Origin: Aphrocallistes beatrix
Taxonomy: Eukaryota; Porifera; Hexactinellida; Sceptrulophora; Aphrocallistidae
Length of the DNA stretch: 64,000 nucleotides
Direction of reading: 5' to 3'
Assembly (NCBI GenBank): GCA_963281255.1
Contig: OY725506.1
Span: 2,089,001 to 2,153,000 of the forward strand
Below the pieces are notes generated by a model. It made no database searches and was not told the origin of the DNA. It saw only the letters and a list, made by a program, of their open reading frames with translations. The position numbers were made by a program, and so were the translations under genes. Shown in pieces: positions 11,229 to 23,000 of this stretch (positions are counted from its first letter, which is position 1; each line of letters begins with the position of its first letter).

Positions 11229-11773
11229 TCCTTACTATTAAAACTTGATTAATGTATATTTATTTACATATATATATATATATATATATATCTGTAACGA
11301 ATTGATTGAAGAAACTGCAGGACACAGAAAGCTAATTTTTAGCATGTGGGAGTCTTTTTGCTATGGCTCCAGTAAGTTCTGAGCTCAGAACAAAATGTCG
11401 ACTCATCATGGAATTATGATGCCATTGTCACATTTTTAAAAGTTAAGCAATACAGTTATTCGAGCATAACTCAGTCATTATAGAAGATAGAAAGCTGAAA
11501 TTTTAGTAGAATCTGTATATCTCACATATGGCACAACTATCATCAAAAAATGATAACTCATCAGCCTGCTATAACGTCATTATTACGCAACAAATTTTAA
11601 AAATTGACAAATTTGGTGATTTTCCGTGCGATGTCGATCATAATAGTAGTACAGGCGTATTTAGGGATATCTCCATTAGAATTAATCAATGTGACACCAG
11701 GCGCTCGCACGGCACCTCCGGCGGACACTTTATGTCCGCCAACCGCGCAGCGCAAGCAAGCAAAGCGCGCTTG
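11229..11773 (+). mobile_element. Hel-A copy, full length
   Basis: Runs from TCCTTACTATTAAAACTTGA at 11229 to GCGCGCTTG at 11773, 60 bp after the previous copy and in the same orientation. It has a long TA microsatellite (about 11255-11292). The first CRE-like site has decayed to TGATGCCA. Confidence 0.9.
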
Positions 11774-12546
11774 TATATAGTATATATATACTTCATGAAC
11801 AAAAGTATTAGTAGACCGCATAATTCCCTATACAAATAGTCATAATACTGATTTATTTAGCGAGTCAAGTTATTTAATTGGTAAGAGATACACTTAATTT
11901 GACTTCAACTTCGAATTCTCCACATTCAAATTACCCACTTTTTAATCTTTCAACTTAATTACTCTTCTTAAAGATTAAGTATTTTCAGCATTTGCTTTCG
12001 TATGCCACATGTCACCAATGATCACCAGAGGTGGCACAGTTTGAAAGTTTTTAAACTTGTGGGAGTGTAAACAAGTTGAAAGAGTTAAAAGTGAGTAATT
12101 CGAATATGGAGAATTCGAATTCGAAGTTAAATTAAACATATCTCTTAACAATTAAATACATTGAATAGCAAAATAAATCATAATTATAACTATTTATATG
12201 GGGAATTATGGAGTGCAAGAATAGTTTTGTTTAGGCCAGGGGTGCTCAAACTTTTAAATCTACGGGCCACTTTAAAAATTAGGCTCCGCCTTGAGGGCCA
12301 CAAATCATACATTGCCTCTGGCTTTAGTTTAATCAATTTAAAAGCTATACTATTTGACCTCATATTGCATTAACAATGATTCTACTTGTAAATTCAGGTT
12401 ATTGACTTAAATTTTAATAAATTGAATGGATTCGAATCATTTGATGCCTCTTTTAAACTCAGCTTGTTTTCTAGCAAGTGGACAATAGCACTAAACCTAG
12501 ATTTGGGGTATACTATGCATTTGTAGAGTATCTATAATTATTTATA

Positions 12547-12864
12547 CCGTATTGCTTCGAATAAGCGCCCGGGCGCTTATTTATTTCGTGCGCCCTTTAG
12601 ACCCGGCGCTTATTCAAGCCCCGGCGCTTATTTATTTTATTCGCTATTTTGACCCGGCGCTCTTTTTTTTGTTTACTACATTGACTGGCACTTTTATTTT
12701 TGCCACAACTGAGAATGTTAGTTCTATTAAAAAAAGGATAATGTAATGATTCAAAAAGCACTTGTATCTATGCCACTACTGAGAATAGTAGTTTGATATG
12801 ATGTTCAGAGAACTAAATGCCCCGGCGCTTATTCAAGCCCCGGCACTTATTCGGGGAAATACGG
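12547..12864. mobile_element. pogo-type MITE with GCGCTTATTC repeats
   Basis: The inverted ends are CCGTATTGCTTCGAATAAGC and its counterpart CTTATTCGGGGAAATACGG, flanked by TA. The interior repeats CCCCGGCGCTTATTCAAG near both ends. The TA target and the terminal form suggest Tc1/mariner/pogo. Confidence 0.7.
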
Positions 12865-13307
12865 TATATGGTGTTTAGAAAAAACAATTATTATCTGACG
12901 ATTGAAGCAGGTCAATCTACTGTATATGTTACAGTAATTTCGCGAATTCAGGAAATTCAGGAATTACCCGGGAAATTCATGAATTTCCCGAAATTCCAGG
13001 AAATTCAGGAATTTTCTGGAATTTTGTCCTCTTTACTACACATATTTGCTCATGTTAACTGGTAATTTCAGTGAATTACATGCAATATCAAATGATGGCC
13101 TCAAAATAAATTCAGTGGCTGATGTTGGTACTTTCAGTAAATGTGTGAACTACAATATCAAATGGTGGCTTCACAATAAATTTAGTGGCTTCACACAATG
13201 AAAGTGATTGGATCTCAGTTGGTTTCACTTGTTTGGGCATTCTTGGGTATAAATCCTGGGTAATCCAGTATGTCTAGTATTACCCGGAAATAATTCATAG
13301 GCTGAAC

Positions 13308-15276
13308 ATGTCTGAGCAATCATATAAAGATGCTATGCTTAAGTTATTTGGGGATGGCAAGAGTCTGCTATTGCGCAAATCAGATTACAACAAGCTACTT
13401 GAGGAAGTCAGAGAAGCTGCTGCCAAGGAGAAAAACAAAACTAGGAAGGAATTTTACCTGTTGACCAAGTAAGTAATTTTTAATGTATAACACCAATCAC
13501 CATGTATTTATTTCAATATATTCCAGACTTCTAGATTAATTTGATTTAATTTCTGTTATAATTTCATACTGTTTATAGTGTTTAATACACTTCCGAATTT
13601 AAATTTTTATACTTTTCCGTCATCTAAAATGATTGTAGTTTGGTTTTATTATAATTTTGAAATGTTTTATCCCCTTTCGACTTCATAATCTTTATTTATT
13701 TATTTTCTGACAGATATGAAATTCTACAGTGTGGCGATGTAGAGAAGCTGATCCGTAAACGTACAGCTCCCACTGACACACCATTGTACTACTCTGCACT
13801 TGAGGACTCATATGATGTCCTGAGGAGAGCTCACACAGCAACTGGGCATGGAGGGCTTTGAGCAAGAAGTATGCCAACATCACCTGCAAAGCTGTAGAGT
13901 TCTACAAGTCTCACTGCGAGGAATGCCAGAAGAAGAGGAAACGTCCAATGACAAAAGGGATTGTTGTCAATCCTATTTTGACAAAGGAATTTTCCTCCAG
14001 GGGTCAGGTTGATTTGATTGACATGCAGTCCTTGCCATCTGATAAGCACAAGTGGATTATGGTTTACCAGGACCATCTGACCAAATTTTGTGTATTACGA
14101 GCTCTATTTTCTAAAAGAGCTAGTGAGGTGGCTTATCATCTAATGGACATATTTCTACTCTTGGGGGCACCTGGAATTCTTCAGAGTGACAATGGCTCTG
14201 AGTTTGTTTCCCATGAAATCTCTGAACTGAAAGACATGTGGCCAGATCTCACAATTGTTCATGGAAAACCCAGGTATCCACAGAGCCAAGGATCTGTTGA
14301 GAGAGTCAATTGTGACATCAGGGATATGTTAGTTGCCTGGATGTCTGAAAATAACACACAAGATTGGACCATTGGGATTAAGTTTGTTCAATTTCAGAAG
14401 AACACAGCCTATCATGCAGGGATTAAGTGCTCCCTTTACTCTGCTTTGTTTGGGTGTGATACATGTATTGGATTAACATCCTCTTCTTTACCACAAGAGA
14501 TCATTGAGAGAATGTAATCTGAGGATGATCTGATTGCTTTAGTAATTGCGCCATCGTCTCAGCCACCAGCCTCCCCTTGGCCTTCTACTGATCACCAACC
14601 AGCCTCTTCTGAGCCATCTGATGACCTGCCATCATCTCAGCCACCAGCCTCCCCTTGGCCTTCTACTGACCACCAACCAGCCTCCTCTGAGCCATCTGAT
14701 GACCTGCCATTATCTCAGCCACCAGCCTCTCCTGAGCTGCCATCTCAGCATCTCCTTGACTCTCCTCACCTAGTAACTGATGAAGTTGCAGTTGTGGAGC
14801 ACAAGAAGGAGATCAAGAAGAGGAGGATAGAGGCCAGTGCCGGGCATATATCACAAGCAGAGAGGATGGTAAAGCGCAGCCGCATCCTATGCAAACCTGG
14901 AAGCCCTGGAGATAATGTAGCTGTTCCAATTCCCTCTGTAGATCGTGGAAGAGGAGACCCCAGGAACATTCTAGGCGTCATTCTGTACAGGGTTGAGAGA
15001 GATCAGTACAAGATTGCAGTGAAATCTGGAATCCTAAAAGGTTTATATTCCCGCAATCAGTTTGATCTTTGCCCACAGAAATTGTTAACCTTGGATCATG
15101 TTGACCAGGAGCAGTCCGTTTCATTAAGATCTGTAGTTATTGCAGAATCTGCAACAGGAGGTCAAGGCTTCACTAAATGCAACTGTCAAGGTTCTAAGAA
15201 ATGCAAGACCAATAGATGCTATAAAGCTAGGCTACAGTGCAGGTGTCACAGTAGCCTAAACTGTCCTAATAAGTAA
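13308..15276 (+). pseudogene. KRBA2-like integrase transposase, broken
   Basis: The protein belongs to the retroviral-type integrase (rve, DDE) family and would act as the transposase of the surrounding element. Exon 1 starts at ATG 13308 (MSEQSYKDAMLKLFG) and ends at ACCAA before GTAAGT near 13470. The acceptor is CAG at 13711-13713 and the frame continues in TKYEILQCGDVEKL, reaching a TGA at 13859-13861 just after HTATGHGGL. There the frame shifts into KKYANITCKAVEF, a zinc-binding HHCC-like region (CEECQKK), and the core QVDLIDMQSLP...LQSDNGSEF...GSVERVN. A second break is the TAA at 14515-14517, after which the same frame continues to 15276. The tail has a 26-residue repeat and a Cys-rich end (CNCQGSKKCKTNRCYKARL). 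With two lesions it is not functional. Confidence 0.85.
14548..14735 (+). repeat. 78-bp in-frame tandem repeat
   Basis: About two and a half copies of a 78-bp unit (26 codons, rich in S, P, Q and D) start at 14560, 14638 and 14716. They lie in the linker between the integrase core and the Cys-rich tail of the broken transposase. Confidence 0.8.
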
Positions 15277-15611
15277 TTGTCAATGGGTACATAGACTCAT
15301 TATTATAGTTTGATCACTTCTTTAAATTTAATATTGCACCTTCTATGCATGTATGTGTTTTACAAGTATATTAAGATTTCAGTTCATTACTTCTATCCTA
15401 ATATATGTGCTTATATCATGATAGTTGCATACAGTTATATAAGCTATTCTTATTGTCTGATTTATTATTTATGAATTAGGATAAATAAATAAATAATATA
15501 AATGATACTTCCTGATAATTTCTAAATATCTCTATATACTTTTCCTGGGACTATATATTAGGAAATTCCTGAATTTCCTGGAATTCACAAAATTACTGTA
15601 AAATATATATA

Positions 15612-16400
15612 CACTACCCGGACAAAAGTATTTGCACACTTCATTATCTTACGTGCATTTAATACTAAAATGGGTCTATTCATGAAGATTAAAACTCTGA
15701 AATGGTAAGTGATACAACTAATCGGGTTTCAAATTCGAAATCTTCGCATTCGAATTAGTTATAATCAATTACTAATTCCCAATTATTTTAAATTATCAAT
15801 CACTGCCACCTTGTGCTACATATGTCCCTTTTTATCACTATACTTGATGGTGATGTGCTACCACTTGTGCCACAGGTTGATAATTTAACTCATTGGGTTA
15901 AGCCATTTGTTAGAAATCTTCAACTATTACTAATTCGAATTTGAAGATTTCGAATCTTAAATAAGACTCTTAATAGCTCTTAGAGTTTGAAAACTTTTCC
16001 CTTCATGAAAAGATCAAATTTACTACTACAGTACACCCTCGCTAATCCGAACCTCGCTAGTCCGAACCCTCGCTAATCCGAACACTTCATTCTTACAATC
16101 CGAACACTCGAAATATAATATTTTTCGCCTCTATGCTTTAAATCAACGTTTATAATATTATACACTTCAATAAGATTGAGAAACCTCATTAAAGAAGTAA
16201 TTATAACAAAATATTATCCTAATATTCTAACAATTCAAATTTTTTATAGTTAATACCCCATTGAAATAGTGTTATTTCACTAATCGGAACAAATTCACTA
16301 ATCCGAACGATTTTTAGATCATTGGCACAGAGCTGTTCGGATTAGCGAGGGTGTACTGTGAGGAAGAATATAGTGTACAAATACTTTTGTCCGGTTAGTG
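15612..16400. mobile_element. Tc1-type MITE containing a pogo-type MITE
   Basis: The ends are CACTACCCGGACAAAAGTAT (15612) and ATACTTTTGTCCGGTTAGTG (ending 16400), flanked by TA. The arms are largely inverted copies. It is interrupted at 16029-16358 by a second MITE and lies inside the hAT element, next to the integrase transposon. Confidence 0.85.
16029..16358. mobile_element. pogo/Tigger-type MITE (CTCGCTAATCCGAAC family)
   Basis: The inverted ends are CAGTACACCCTCGCTAATCC and its reverse complement ending GAGGGTGTACTG. The left flank is TA; the right flank is TG, probably a mutated TA. The CTCGCTAATCCGAAC word is repeated three times at the left end. Confidence 0.8.
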
Positions 16401-16489
16401 TATTTGAATAATGAAAACAAGCGTATTATCCGCGGGCCACCGTTTGAGCACCCTTGGTTTAGGCAGTGTATATATACACCATAGTATTA

Positions 16490-16652
16490 TACAGCCCTCC
16501 AGAGATACGCTCCTAATTTCAAACCCCTAATTTTCATACGCCTAAATCGATAAATAACATTATAATAGGATTTTCACGCTCCTGAACACTTTGAGGCTTA
16601 AAATCATACGCCTAAAGGAGCGTCTCGCGCTCCTAGATAATCCATTGATATA
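16490..16652. repeat. Small unclassified repeat with CGCTCCTA termini
   Basis: The words ACGCTCCTAA and AGGAGCGTCTCGCGCTCCTAG lie at the two ends, with CATACGCCTAAA repeated inside. A related fragment occurs at 33352-33400 (TAGGAGCGCGAGACGC), which supports an interspersed repeat. Its class is unknown. Confidence 0.5.
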
Positions 16653-16666
16653 TACTATATATATAC

Positions 16667-17143
16667 AGTACCCAGACAAAAGTATTCAACCACCACGAAA
16701 ACTTCCATACAAATAGTATTAAATTAGAACTATTCAAAAAATGAACATGTCCTCAAACAGTAGAAAATACTCTATTTTTATTTCAAATTCGTAGGCTACA
16801 CATTCTAATACTCGTAATTCAGAGTCTCAACTCAAATACTTATTCTTATGTAGAAAATTATCAATCTTTGCCACTTTGTGTCACTAATCGCCATCATATA
16901 TAATGGCTGTGACTTGGTGGCAAGTAGTATCAAGCATCAAATATTGATATTTATTAACTTGGGAGTTAGTAATTGAGTTAAGGCTATCAATAATGAGTAA
17001 TTAGAAAGTGTAGTTTACGAATTTGAAATAAAAAATGGAGTATTCCTCACGGTTTGAGTACATATTCCTTTATGAATATACCCACTATAATACTATTTGT
17101 ATGGAGGTTTCTGTGGTGGTCGAATACTTTTGTCTGGGTACTG
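16667..17143. mobile_element. Tc1-type MITE, complete
   Basis: The ends are CAGTACCCAGACAAAAGTAT and ATACTTTTGTCTGGGTACTG, a near-perfect inverted pair, flanked by TA. The two halves are inverted copies of each other. Any open frame inside comes from the repeat itself and is not a gene. Confidence 0.9.
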
Positions 17144-17965
17144 TATATAAATATATGTATATGGTGATATCATATAATATAACATCGTGGTATCATATAA
17201 CTACATCAATTAAAATTGTCAAAACAATTATTTAACTATTATTTAGTAATTCAATTAGTCTAGTCAAGAATTTTGATGGATTTACGGTTTTCAAAAGTTA
17301 AACAGAACCTCCTGCCTCTCAATGCATTCAATAAAAAGCAAACAATGTTTAACATTGTGGAACAGTATTGAATAATAATTATATCAGACTATAATACTTG
17401 GGATCAGGCGCATTAGGTTCATGGGTTTCATCTAGGATTTCCCAGTAGGACACTTTTTATGAAGGTGAAAGGCTATTTGGCACTCAAATATCTTGTAACT
17501 CCAGGGGTATTGGAACCCCAGAACCAAAATCGAATCACACTGCAAGCACCTTTGCTCCTCGGATGATGCCAAGCTGGCACCTATAAGTGCCAGCCGAGCA
17601 CCTAGATATACCCCAGATTGGGTGATATATCAAGTGGAAAATCGCATAAGAAGGGTAGATACAAACTGAGATAGATTTCAGATTTTTTTTTACCATGAAA
17701 ACAAATTCTTTAATTTTAATTGCAAAGGGATATGTGTCAATTATTAATTACTATAGCATACTCTATATAAGGCCATACAGTAAAAGTACCAGGGATGAAG
17801 CAGTAAATGGATTATTTGGATATTACAATACAATCAATTATGCAAAACTAATCTTTCCATCCTTTACATCAGTCGATCAAAATATATAGCGTCAGTTTGG
17901 AACGATGCAATGCGGGGACATTCTATAAAGGCAATGGATATCACTGATGTACATTACTACATATA
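17144..17965. other. No gene seen
   Basis: AT-rich sequence with a moderately GC-rich patch at 17400-17660 (unspliced frames, no family match). Confidence 0.4.
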
Positions 17966-18007
17966 TCCTTACTATTAAAACTCGATTAATGTGTGTATAT
18001 ATATATA

Positions 18008-18257
18008 CACTACCTGGCCAAAAGTATTGGAACACATTCTAATGTGTGCCACTTTTGCCAAAGTGGCACAACCCATTGAATACAATATTAAACAAGTGTA
18101 AACATTGGGATATCAATAGAAACTGTCCCTCCGACCTCTTAAAATAAACTTTTGTTGATTTCCTTCAATGGGCCCGTTTCCCTGCCACATGTTCCACTAA
18201 TGGCATTAGGTGGCATACATTACTAGAATGTGTACCAATACTTTTGGCCAGGTAGTG
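18008..18257. mobile_element. Short Tc1-type MITE (GGCCAAAAGTATTGG family)
   Basis: The ends are CACTACCTGGCCAAAAGTAT and ATACTTTTGGCCAGGTAGTG, perfect inverted repeats, 250 bp in all. It inserted into the TA microsatellite of a Hel-A copy. Confidence 0.9.
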
Positions 18258-18660
18258 TTATATATATATATACGTATATATATATATCTGTAACGAATTG
18301 ATTGAAGAAACAACAGGCGTAGAAAGCTGATTTTTGACATGTGAGAATCTTTTGGCTATGGCTCCAGTAAGTTCTGAGTTCAGACGAAAATGTCGACTCA
18401 TCATTGAATTATGAAGTCATTGTCACATTTTTAATAGTTAAGCAATACAGTTATTCGAGCATAACTCAGCCATTATAGGAGATAGAACGCTGAAATTTTG
18501 ATAAAATATGTATACTAACATACTTCACATATGATGCAACTATCATCAAAAAATGATGACTCATCACTTTGTTATGACGTTATCATTACTCATCAAAATT
18601 TTAAAAATTGATAAATTTGGTGACTTTTCGTGCGATATCGATTATAACAGTTGGACAGAC

Positions 18661-19723
18661 CATAGCCAACTCTAATAATGCCTCACAGTAGACATAAAAT
18701 AATGGACTAGGGATGAAGTAGTAGCCGAATGGGTTAATACACGATTAGCCTAAAATCGATAAACATGCAGAATAGGCATTAAGAATGTATTACCAGCATA
18801 TATAAACATAGTAACAAAGTAAATATATCCGTTGTCAAAATTTCGATTAGTCATCATATCATTGCACAACAGGTCATTCTAAGGACAATTTTAGCGATTT
18901 TGTAAGAAGTTTAAACCCTATTTCTAAATGGTAATAAGGTGTGATTTTTGTGTAGAACCAAGATTTGTACGAGTTGATTTGAAAAGTTCAGAATTTTTCA
19001 ATGGAATGTTGTTACATTCCTGCGTTGCAATGGTGCAGCATTTTGGTCAGTTTGGGCCATTTCGTACAAACTGTAGTAACTAGATCTCAAATTTGATCGT
19101 GTTTGATAGGTAATGGACTACTTACTATTAGATGATAATACAACTTGAACTTCTAAATTCAAAGAGTTTTGAATTATGGGTCGATTTAAGAAAGTTACCA
19201 AATACTAAATTGTCGCATAACTCTATAGTCTGTGAATTTAGAAGTTTAAATTATATTATTACCTAATAGGAAGTAGCTAATTGCCTATCAAATACAATCA
19301 AATTTGAAGAGCTAGGACTTACAGTTTGCAGGATGTGGCTCAAACTGATCAAAATACTTTACCATAGCAACATGAGAATGTAACAACATTCCATTGAAAA
19401 ATTCTAAATTTTTGAATCAACTCGTACTAATCTTAGTTTTATACAAAAATTCTACCTTGATAACATTTAGAAGTAGGTTTAAAACAGCTCAGAAAATTTC
19501 CAAAATCGTGCTTAAAATTACCTGTTGCGCAATGATATGATGACTAATCGAAATTTTGACAACGGATATATGTACTTTGATGTCATGTTTATATATGCTG
19601 TTAGTACATTCTTAACACGTATCCTACATGGTTGACGATTTTAGGCTAATCGTGTATTAATCCATTCGGCTATTACCGCATCCTTGGTTATTTTATTGTG
19701 AGGCATTATTAGAGTAGGCTATG
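18661..19723. mobile_element. Fold-back P-type MITE (P-FB)
   Basis: The outer ends are CATAGCCAACTCTAATAATG and CATTATTAGAGTAGGCTATG. Arms of roughly 500 bp are inverted copies of each other, so the element is one long imperfect hairpin. The flanks GACAGAC and GACATAC form a 7-bp duplication with one mismatch, confirmed by intact Hel-A copies that read GGACAGACGTATTT here. The CATAGC termini and 7-bp duplication match the P transposon at 2919-6549, which suggests the two are related or share machinery. Confidence 0.8.
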
Positions 19724-20012
19724 GACATACGTATTTAGAGATGTTATTTCCCATATAGTTAATCAATGTTAGCCTATGCGCCACCGCGGCCTCCGTCGGA
19801 CACTTTCTGTTCGCCCAACATGCAGTGGAACCAAACGAATATTTACTAATTATTCAATTTAGTTGTTGAATTTAGTACATTAAATATTTGTCGCAAGCAA
19901 TTACGTAATCATTGAATGACTATTGCCATTTCTATTATGCCTATTGTATTTAAATATAAACGAAAATATTTGAGTACGTTTTGTACTAATATTTCTGATT
20001 CCAAAATAGAAT

Positions 20013-23000
20013 ATGCCAAAATTGAACAAGCGTGGGCGTCAAACCCGTAAAAGTGGCACTATAGCTGATAGAGTGACGAAAGTTCGAGACAAAGAAACTC
20101 CCCAGGAGCGACTTCTTCGCCAGCAACATGACCGTGAACGGAATATGCTGCGTTTGAGAGTCCTAACCCCCAAGTCCAAAGGGAGGCGTCTTCGAGAAAT
20201 GCGAGATCGCACTCTTCACTTGAAAAAAGAGACGCCTACCGGGAGAAGAGCACACCTGAGAGATTTGGTTGAACGGCAGGGTTCCCGGTTGCGAGCTGAG
20301 ACTCCGACGAAGAGAGTTGCACGCTGCCTTGATCTGAGTCAGCGTCAGGCTTCCCGCTTAGACGGTGAGACGGAGGACGCTCGCGAAGTTCGTCTCCTAG
20401 ACCTGCGGGATCGTCAGACATTCCGCTTAGACGGTGGGACGGAGGACGCTCGCGAAGTTCGTCTCCTAGACTTGCTGGATCGTCAGACATCTCGCTTAGA
20501 CGGTGAGACGGAGGACGCTCGCGAAGTTCGTCTCCTAGAGAAGCGAGATCGTCAGGCTTCCCGCTTACATAGTGATACGGAGGACGCTGTCACCGCTATG
20601 GAGTATTATGCATACCGACTGATGGTACGTATGCGGTGGATGTATACGCCAAGATAGAACAGCAGCGTCTGAACTACATCAGGACCAATTAGAAGAAGAT
20701 TCGTGTGGATCTTTACTGTGGATTGGCTGATCAGTCGCTGCGGGTGACGTAGACTCCAGAGAGTTGGGACGTAAGATAGTGCTTCCTCCTCCTATACTGG
20801 CTCTCCTCGGCAGATGTTCGAGCTGTACCAGGATGCAATGAGTATAGTCCGGAAAAATGGTAAGCCAGACTATTTCATTACATTTACATGTAATCCGCAA
20901 TGGGAGGAGATTACGTCCGCTCTCATATTAGATCAGAAAGCGTCTGAACGCCCTGATTTAGTAGTTAGTCTTTAGATTGAAGTTGAGAGAATTGATTTCG
21001 GTTCTTATGAATAAACACATATTGGGTAAACCCCTTGCTCATGTTTACACTATTGAATTCCAAAAGAGAGGTCTTCCTCACGCGCACATTCTGATTATAC
21101 TATCGGATCATGATAAGCCCAGGGAACCGTGTGAGTATGATAGAATTGTGTGTGCTGAGCTCCCTGACCCGATTCTCCAACCTCGACTGCACGCTATCGT
21201 TAAACGCTATATGATACACGGTGCATGTGGTGTAGCCAATAAGAGCGCCCTGTTTAAAAGACGGTAAATGCTCTAAGAGATTCCCAAAGGCATTTTCAGC
21301 AGTTAATACAAAAGTCTGAAGGTGGCTACTCATTGTATCGTCGTAGAAACGACGACCGTGCTGTTAATGTGGGTGGGGCACGCTTAGATAATATATGGGT
21401 TGTACCCTACAATCCATTTTTATAGTTGAAGTTTAATGGTCAATTTAACGTAGAAATCTGTAGTACAGTGAGTGCAGTTAAATATCTATACAAATACGTG
21501 TACAAAGGACACGACCGAGATATTGTAGAATTTAAGTCAGGTGGTGAGGAGGCAGAGGCTGCCGGAAAGAAAAAGTGCGTCGATGAAATATCGACTTACT
21601 TAGATGCCCGGTATGTGTCTGCCACTGAAGCGTGTTATCGTATCTTTGCGTATGAGCTCCACGCGAATCTGCCACATGTGTTGAGATTAGCTCTCTTGAG
21701 AATCAGCAGCCAGTTTATTTCCCAGAGCAGGCTGAGTTTGATGATGTGTTGTTGAGCCGGCAAAGGCACACCACTTTGACTGGATGGTTTGTTGCAAACC
21801 AGGAATTCCATTGCGCTAGGGATGTTACATATACTTATTTCCCCGATGAGTTTGTATGGGATAAATCGAAGCGTGAATGGAAGTTGAGAGTGAAGGGGCA
21901 TGGCACCATGATAGGTCGCATGTATGCAGCTCATCCCGGTGAAGGGGAGCGTTTTTATCTAAGAATGCTCCTCAACCATGTCACAGGATGTACGAGTTTT
22001 CAGGGCATCCGTACTCTCGCTGATGGTACTGTCTGTGAAAGCTTTAAGGAGGCCGCGCGCAGACTTGGATTGTTGAAAGATGACACGGAGTTAGATCAGT
22101 GTTTGGCAGAAGCGGCTGTTTCTGTGATGCCCCAAAAGATGCGCCAGCTCTTATCACGATCCTCCTATTTAGTGTCCCAACTGATCCCTTAGCCCTTTGG
22201 GAACACCATCAGGCCTCTTTACCTGAGGACTTTCTGTGTCGTGCTAAGTGAGTATATCTTGACGTCCAATTGGATGAGCACATTTTAAACGGTGTATTGT
22301 TGGATATTGAGAATCGCTTACAGAGACATGGAAAGTCTTGAGAGGATTACCCAGGTATGCCTGCCCCTAAGCATATGCGTAATCCGTAGGAAGAACCCAG
22401 AATCATACAGAATGAACTTGATTATTGTGTTAGTGATCTGTTGGAAATGGTGCGTGTCAATCTGCCAATGCTCAATGCAGACCAACTGATTGTTTTCAAC
22501 ACTGTGATGAAGGCTATTGATGATTTTGCGGTCTATCCTAAGGTGTTCTTCGTGGACGGACCTGGCGGTACAGGTAAAACGTTCGTTTACAATACACTGT
22601 TAGCCAAGGTCCGTTCTAGGAGAGAGATTGCCCTCGCGATGGCTTCTTCGGGGATTGCGGCACTCCTCCTAAATGGTGGCAGGACTGTACATTCGAGAAT
22701 GAAAGTTCCTTTCTCGACCTATGCACATTCAGCGTGTAGCATTACTAAGCAGAGTGTGCTAGCCCGCCTCATCCAGCGTGCAAGTTTATTGGTCTGGGAT
22801 GAGGCTCCAATGTCTCAAAGCATGTTGCTGAATGCATGAAACTCTGAGAGATCTGTGCTCTTACGATCTACCATTTGGCGGCAAGGTTATAGTATTTGGA
22901 GGTGATTTCCGTCAGATTCTGCCAGTAATTAGACGTGGAACCAGAGGTGATGTTGTTTCTGCATGTCTCAACAGATCATCTATCTGGCGTTATGTTAAGG

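Larger units (their letters stand above)
12929..15601 (+). mobile_element. Integrase-encoding DNA transposon with terminal inverted repeats
   Basis: The ends are inverted: TTACAGTAATTTCGCGAATT at 12929 and AATTCACAAAATTACTGTAA ending about 15601. Just inside are repeated AGGAAATTCAGGAATT words in both directions. Between them lies one gene for an integrase-like transposase (13308-15276). I could not fix a target duplication. The gene resembles vertebrate KRBA2-type proteins and the GINGER class of integrase transposons, but the terminal sequence does not let me assign the class. Confidence 0.7.
12237..16456. mobile_element. hAT-type element carrying nested transposons, 8-bp duplication
   Basis: The ends are CAGGGGTGCTCAAAC (12237) and GTTTGAGCACCCTTG (ending 16456), an inverted pair extended by ACGGGCCAC/GGGCCACCG inside. 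Both flanks read GTTTAGGC (12229-12236 and 16457-16464), a perfect 8-bp target duplication, diagnostic of hAT when combined with CAG-type ends. No hAT transposase is visible inside. The visible contents are three later insertions (12547-12864, 12929-15601, 15612-16400), so the original hAT was probably a non-autonomous element of about 1 kb or less. Confidence 0.85.
11797..16472. mobile_element. Tc1-type MITE split by a hAT element
   Basis: The left part (11797-12236) matches the MITE at 40988-41462 up to its terminal ...TTTTGTTTAGGC. The last few bases, GTTTAGGCAGTGTATATA, reappear at 16457, immediately after the hAT element 12237-16456. The left terminal repeat is decayed (ATGAACAAAAGTATTAG). 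Together they show the MITE was in place before the hAT insertion. Confidence 0.8.
17966..19840 (+). mobile_element. Hel-A copy interrupted by two MITEs
   Basis: Starts TCCTTACTATTAAAACTCGA at 17966. The microsatellite is split by a 250-bp Tc1-type MITE (18008-18257) and the core by a fold-back element (18661-19723). The core resumes at 19724 and ends in a decayed GC-rich block (GTCGGACACTTTCTGTTCG, about 19795-19815). The true end is not clear. Confidence 0.8.

Noticed and set aside
11255-11292. Long TA runs as independent microsatellite loci
   Set aside because: They occur at the same place in nearly every Hel-A copy, just after the 5' motif, so they are part of that element.
11597-11821. 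Open frames across the Hel-A core and GC block
   Set aside because: Equivalent frames in other Hel-A copies are broken at different points; the element is non-coding.
17035-17235. 66-codon open frame on the plus strand
   Set aside because: It is the right arm of the Tc1-type MITE at 16667-17143 read through; the mirror arm gives unrelated peptides.
20236-20490. 84-codon minus-strand frame with a repeat
   Set aside because: Antisense of the 69-bp tandem repeat in the Helitron N-terminal region.
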